64,000 nucleotides of DNA from Thermodesulfovibrio aggregans (GTDB lineage: Bacteria; Nitrospirota; Thermodesulfovibrionia; Thermodesulfovibrionales; Thermodesulfovibrionaceae): NCBI RefSeq assembly GCF_001514535.1, contig NZ_BCNO01000001.1, forward strand, positions 513,044 through 577,043. Direction: 5' to 3'. Below, piece after piece: positions 61,075-64,000 of the stretch (position 1 is the first letter of the stretch; each line of letters starts with the position of its first letter). The notes beneath the pieces are model-generated. The model was not told the origin of the DNA. It searched no databases and saw only the letters and a program-made list of their open reading frames with translations. Position numbers and translations under genes: made by a program.

Positions 61075-63297
61075 TTAAAAGGCAAATGATAATGAACCCC
61101 TCATTGTAAATGGAGCACCCACTCCATAAGTTGTACCTGATACAGTATCGTCCATTGCATTAATTACAGAAACATATTTTTTATTGAAGATGTTGTCAAA
61201 CTCTAAGGAAATTTTAAGTCCCTTAAGCATTCCTATTTTTTCCTTTATATAGTTCAATTTTAAGTCAAATACAGCATATGAAGGAATCTCTTCTTTATGC
61301 TCGGCATCGCCAAATCTCTTACCAATAAAACGCATCTGAGGAACTATCTCAAAGTCCTTGTATTTTGCTATGAGCCCTGATACAACAGTCCATTTTGGCA
61401 CATCAACAACCTGTTTACCATCTGTTGAAAGGGTTGCACCTGAATAAGTTATATTTCCATCATATGTAAGATGATTGTATGTGGGATTTAGATAAAATGT
61501 TAGCCAGTCAGAGACATAAACACTGGTTCCTATTTCAAAGCCATATCCTTTTGCCTTACCAATATTCTGTTGATAGTTGACAGGTTTATTTGTTGATGTG
61601 TCAATGACTCTTGGATCTGTTACTACAGTTAAAAGATTTTTATGTTTTGATAAGAAAAATGTTGGATTCACTTCTATGAAATCTTTACGGAATCTTAAAC
61701 CTATATCAATGTTGTCAGACTGCTCAATGTCTCTATTTTTAAATAATTCGCTCAAGGGAATTCCAGCATTTTTAAATTGATTGTAAAGGCGACTGTATAA
61801 ACTCAAAATTGGCATGTAAGCATATGGCCTTATGAAGTTTCTGCCATAGCTAATATAAGCTTCTAAGTTATCATTGAAAGCATAGGATACACCAGCAGTT
61901 GGAAGCCATATGTCATAGGTTTTTGCTTCTCTATCAAGATATGGTGCTCTCACAAGAGTTGGCACACCTCCTATGTATCCCTCAGTTGCTGAATCTTTAA
62001 ACTTAAAGTACTTAATTCCTGCCTGCCAGTTGAACTTGTCTATTGTCCCTGCCAGTTTGAAATAGGGACTGTATAAATATGTTGTTCCAGTTGTTGCAAA
62101 AACTCCGTAACCTTTGTAAGTAAGGCTTCCATCATTGTTTATCCAGTAATTTTCTGAATAAATATTCATATCACTTGTTTCATAATGATAACCAGCAGTG
62201 GCTTTTATTGTATTAAAATCAAGAGCAAGCTCTGCTATAATACCTTTTCTTTCAATATCTCTCGTTCTCTCCTGAACTCCTGGCTTACCCAAAATATTTG
62301 ATGAACCATCCCATATTTTGGCATTTTCCTTTGAAATATATGGTTTCAAAACAATTTTAACATTATCAGTAATTTGCGTGGTAATTGATGCAAAGAGGTC
62401 TCTATTTTTGTGATACTCTCTGTTAAATTTGTAATAAAGGTAATCCTGTGCTGGCACTCCAGTTATTGAGCTATTAAAATCAAGGCGATAGTATTTACCG
62501 AGGTCCTTTGTCTGTTCATAACTTAAGTAACGATATTTATCATGCTCTATTTCATTAAAGTTTCCCCAGATTTTTATCTCTATATTTTTGTCGATTGGCT
62601 GAACTAATGTAAGATTTAAATTATTTCTCGGCCCAATTTCTCCCGGTCCTTTCCATTTATCCTGTCCTGTAAAGGAATAGGATAGAGAAAATCTTGTGTA
62701 AGTTGGTTTGATTTCTCCGGAGTCAAATCTCAGATAGGTTCTTTTATATTCAAAAGAGCCGATTGATTGAGATAACTTTAATCCAATTTCCTTTTGAGCC
62801 CACAAAGGTCTTAACTCAATAGCACCACCCCTGTTTCCAACTCCTGAGCCTAAATCAGCAGGAACTGCTCCTTTGTAAACAGCTATACTTTGAAAGTTTT
62901 CAAGGTCATAGATATATGCTCTTGGTCCCATTGGATTTCCACCATAGTTTGGAATTCCCTCAACAGTCATCGCTCCAAGATAACCTCTTACTCCTCTAAT
63001 TCTTATGTTTGTTTGCTCTGTTGCTAAATTATTGGCATCTGAACTTTCAAACACAACTCCGGGAAGAATTGAAATTGCTTCATATACATTGGTTTTACCT
63101 TTCTGCCCGGATAGTTCAATTCCTTTGGGTGTAATCTCTGTTCCAGTATAAACTGTCTCACCAGTCTGCTTTGTGGGAACAACTATTTTCTCTCCAGTTA
63201 CCACAATCTCCTCAAGATTTGCATCCTTTTCTTCAGCAAAAACAGGCAAAATAAGACTTAAAACAAACATGATACATAAAAGAGTCTGAAAAATCAT
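61075..63297 (-). CDS. TonB-dependent outer-membrane receptor (operon B)
   Basis: The ~740-residue protein has the signal peptide MIFQTLLCIMFVLSLILPVF, TonB box EEIVVTGEKI, a plug with VYEAISILPGVVFESS, IRIRGVRGYLGAMTVEGIPN and FQSIAVYKGAVPADLGSGVG. A FecA-like barrel ends TMRGSLSFAF. ATG at 63297 follows AAGGAGGGGC. An upstream ATG ten codons earlier would include the SD and is rejected. It heads operon B with CooC, TrmO, SBP, FecCD and ATPase. Confidence 0.93.
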   Translation of the reverse strand: MIFQTLLCIMFVLSLILPVFAEEKDANLEEIVVTGEKIVVPTKQTGETVYTGTEITPKGIELSGQKGKTNVYEAISILPGVVFESSDANNLATEQTNIRIRGVRGYLGAMTVEGIPNYGGNPMGPRAYIYDLENFQSIAVYKGAVPADLGSGVGNRGGAIELRPLWAQKEIGLKLSQSIGSFEYKRTYLRFDSGEIKPTYTRFSLSYSFTGQDKWKGPGEIGPRNNLNLTLVQPIDKNIEIKIWGNFNEIEHDKYRYLSYEQTKDLGKYYRLDFNSSITGVPAQDYLYYKFNREYHKNRDLFASITTQITDNVKIVLKPYISKENAKIWDGSSNILGKPGVQERTRDIERKGIIAELALDFNTIKATAGYHYETSDMNIYSENYWINNDGSLTYKGYGVFATTGTTYLYSPYFKLAGTIDKFNWQAGIKYFKFKDSATEGYIGGVPTLVRAPYLDREAKTYDIWLPTAGVSYAFNDNLEAYISYGRNFIRPYAYMPILSLYSRLYNQFKNAGIPLSELFKNRDIEQSDNIDIGLRFRKDFIEVNPTFFLSKHKNLLTVVTDPRVIDTSTNKPVNYQQNIGKAKGYGFEIGTSVYVSDWLTFYLNPTYNHLTYDGNITYSGATLSTDGKQVVDVPKWTVVSGLIAKYKDFEIVPQMRFIGKRFGDAEHKEEIPSYAVFDLKLNYIKEKIGMLKGLKISLEFDNIFNKKYVSVINAMDDTVSGTTYGVGAPFTMRGSLSFAF

Positions 63298-63484
63298 CTC
63301 TACGCCCCTCCTTAAAAAATTTTTCAATATTTTCGCTCCCTTCAGAGAGGCTTAGACCCTTCATGAGTCTGATTCATAAAAAAAGCCGTGTAAGGGATAC
63401 ACTCCCTTGCACGGCCTTCATGACCTTATTTACCCTTCTTGGGTTAAAATATTAAATCAAAATTGAGAGAATTAAGTCAATAAT
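63200..63484 (-). repeat. Duplicated leader/signal-peptide repeat, copy B
   Basis: This is the near-identical partner of 55830-56113. The small GAAGG hairpins, the terminator and the SD are all kept. Its far end lies only 12 bp from the insertion element's left end at 63497. Confidence 0.85.
63378..63415 (-). terminator. Attenuator-like terminator in leader B
   Basis: It has the same 31-nt hairpin and T7 tract as in leader A, with identical stem sequence. The short frame after it is longer here (11 codons, because one T is missing in the stop region). Confidence 0.8.
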
Positions 63485-63600
63485 CAAGGCTTAATCGGTA
63501 GTGTAAAATTTTTTATGTGTAAAATTGACAGAGCAATAAAAGAGGGTGTATCCTCCATTAATTTAACCAAAAATCAAACAAAGAAAGGAGGAATACACCC

Positions 63601-64000
63601 ATGAAAGAAAAACCTTTAACTAATTTAAGATTACCAGATTTATGGAAAGAATTCAACAGTAATTTTAATGAATCCTTCTGGGAAGAATTTGAACAAAAAA
63701 TGAAGTTAATGAAGAAAAAGTTTATTGAATTAGCATTACAAGAGGAGATAACAGCACTTACAGGGGCTCAAAAATATGAAAGAACCCCAGAGAGAGTTTA
63801 CCGTAGGAATGGATACTGGAAGAGATACATAATCCTGAAAGATGGAAAACTTCAGATTAACATGCCCAGACTAAGAGAGACAGGTTTTCAAAGTAAGATA
63901 ATTCCCAGATACATAATCCTGAAAGATGGAAAACTTCAGATTAACATGCCCAGACTAAGAGAGACATGTTTTCAAAGCAAGATAATTCCCAGATACATAA
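63601..64000 (+). CDS. IS256-type transposase, N-terminal part with tandem duplication (truncated by window)
   Basis: The frame is open from ATG 63601 to the window end. The start (MKEKPLTNLRLPDLWKEF) equals copy 1. After RNGYWK a 28-residue segment starting RYIILKDGKLQINMPRLRET is repeated in tandem, in frame, and a third repeat begins at the window edge. In other IS256 transposases this segment occurs once, so the insertion may disturb the fold. GAAAGGAGG precedes the ATG. Confidence 0.8.
   Translation, partial: MKEKPLTNLRLPDLWKEFNSNFNESFWEEFEQKMKLMKKKFIELALQEEITALTGAQKYERTPERVYRRNGYWKRYIILKDGKLQINMPRLRETGFQSKIIPRYIILKDGKLQINMPRLRETCFQSKIIPRYI
63823..64000 (+). repeat. 84-bp in-frame tandem repeat inside the transposase gene
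   Basis: Units begin at 63823, 63907 and 63991, exactly 84 bp apart. The two complete units differ at two positions (CAGG/CATG and AAGTAAG/AAGCAAG). 84 is a multiple of 3, so the frame is kept. Confidence 0.9.

Larger units (their letters stand above)
63497..64000 (+). mobile_element. IS256/Mutator-type element, second copy (runs off the window)
   Basis: The left end GGTAGTGTAAAA and the following ~100 bp match the copy at 37158 almost exactly. GCTTAATC at 63489-63496 is the candidate left target duplication. The right end is outside the window. Unlike copy 1, the transposase continues past the deletion point. Confidence 0.85.

Overview
The window looks like a chromosomal segment of a low-GC, thermophilic, sulfate-reducing Nitrospirota bacterium of the Thermodesulfovibrio type. 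This is inferred from the qmoABC operon of dissimilatory sulfate reduction, AT-rich codon use, strong Shine-Dalgarno sites mixed with leaderless starts, archaeal-flavoured KaiC-like genes, and two-membrane features (TonB receptors, heptose kinase, lipoproteins). No rRNA, tRNA or CRISPR array was seen.

Layout. 0-4.2 kb: qmoA (3' part), qmoB, qmoC. 4.2-7.9 kb (minus): rpsO-pnp-M16 peptidase. 8.0-13.9 kb (plus): an export-type MFP/permease/ATPase set whose adaptor gene carries a frameshift at its membrane anchor, then a membrane cytochrome c and a DUF255 thioredoxin-fold protein. 13.9-17.0 kb (minus): a YhaN/SbcC-like ATPase and YhaO/SbcD-like nuclease, divergent from HU. 17.4-23.6 kb: Rsm22-like protein, a compact GYD/KaiC-like/near-KaiC operon, cutA, small proteins, hisD, and a decayed uspA-antiporter locus with a rearrangement breakpoint. 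23.6-34.6 kb: MFS transporter, NtrC-type two-component pair, and a housekeeping run yggS-proC-yggT-divIVA-hisS-heptose kinase-PP-loop protein-lipoprotein.

34.6-47.4 kb is a phosphate island. pstCAB, pstS and phoU flank two divergent operons: EAL, GGDEF, histidine kinase and GH1 on minus; PHP, HpnI-like glycosyltransferase, phosphoesterase and receiver on plus. I find 11-bp-phased TTTAACA/TGTAACA direct repeats ahead of pstC, pstS and both divergent operons, with a TATAAT-like -10 at an almost fixed distance. This predicts that c-di-GMP signalling, a beta-glycosidase and a possible glycolipid module belong to the Pho regulon. It is the best candidate for an undescribed system here. A deletion derivative of an IS256-type element sits just upstream of the pstC Pho box.

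47.3-50.1 kb holds lgt, an SspB-like gene, cbiX and a BioC-like methyltransferase. 50.1-63.3 kb (minus) holds two parallel TonB/FecCD-type metal-uptake operons, probably nickel or cobalt: one has DUF4198 and NikL-like proteins and ends in a CobN/ChlD deletion relic, the other has a CooC-like ATPase and TrmO. Both start with a nearly identical ~285-bp leader containing a terminator hairpin and several small GAAGG hairpins. An MNT/HEPN toxin-antitoxin pair lies between them. The window ends inside a second IS256-type copy whose transposase contains an in-frame 84-bp tandem duplication.
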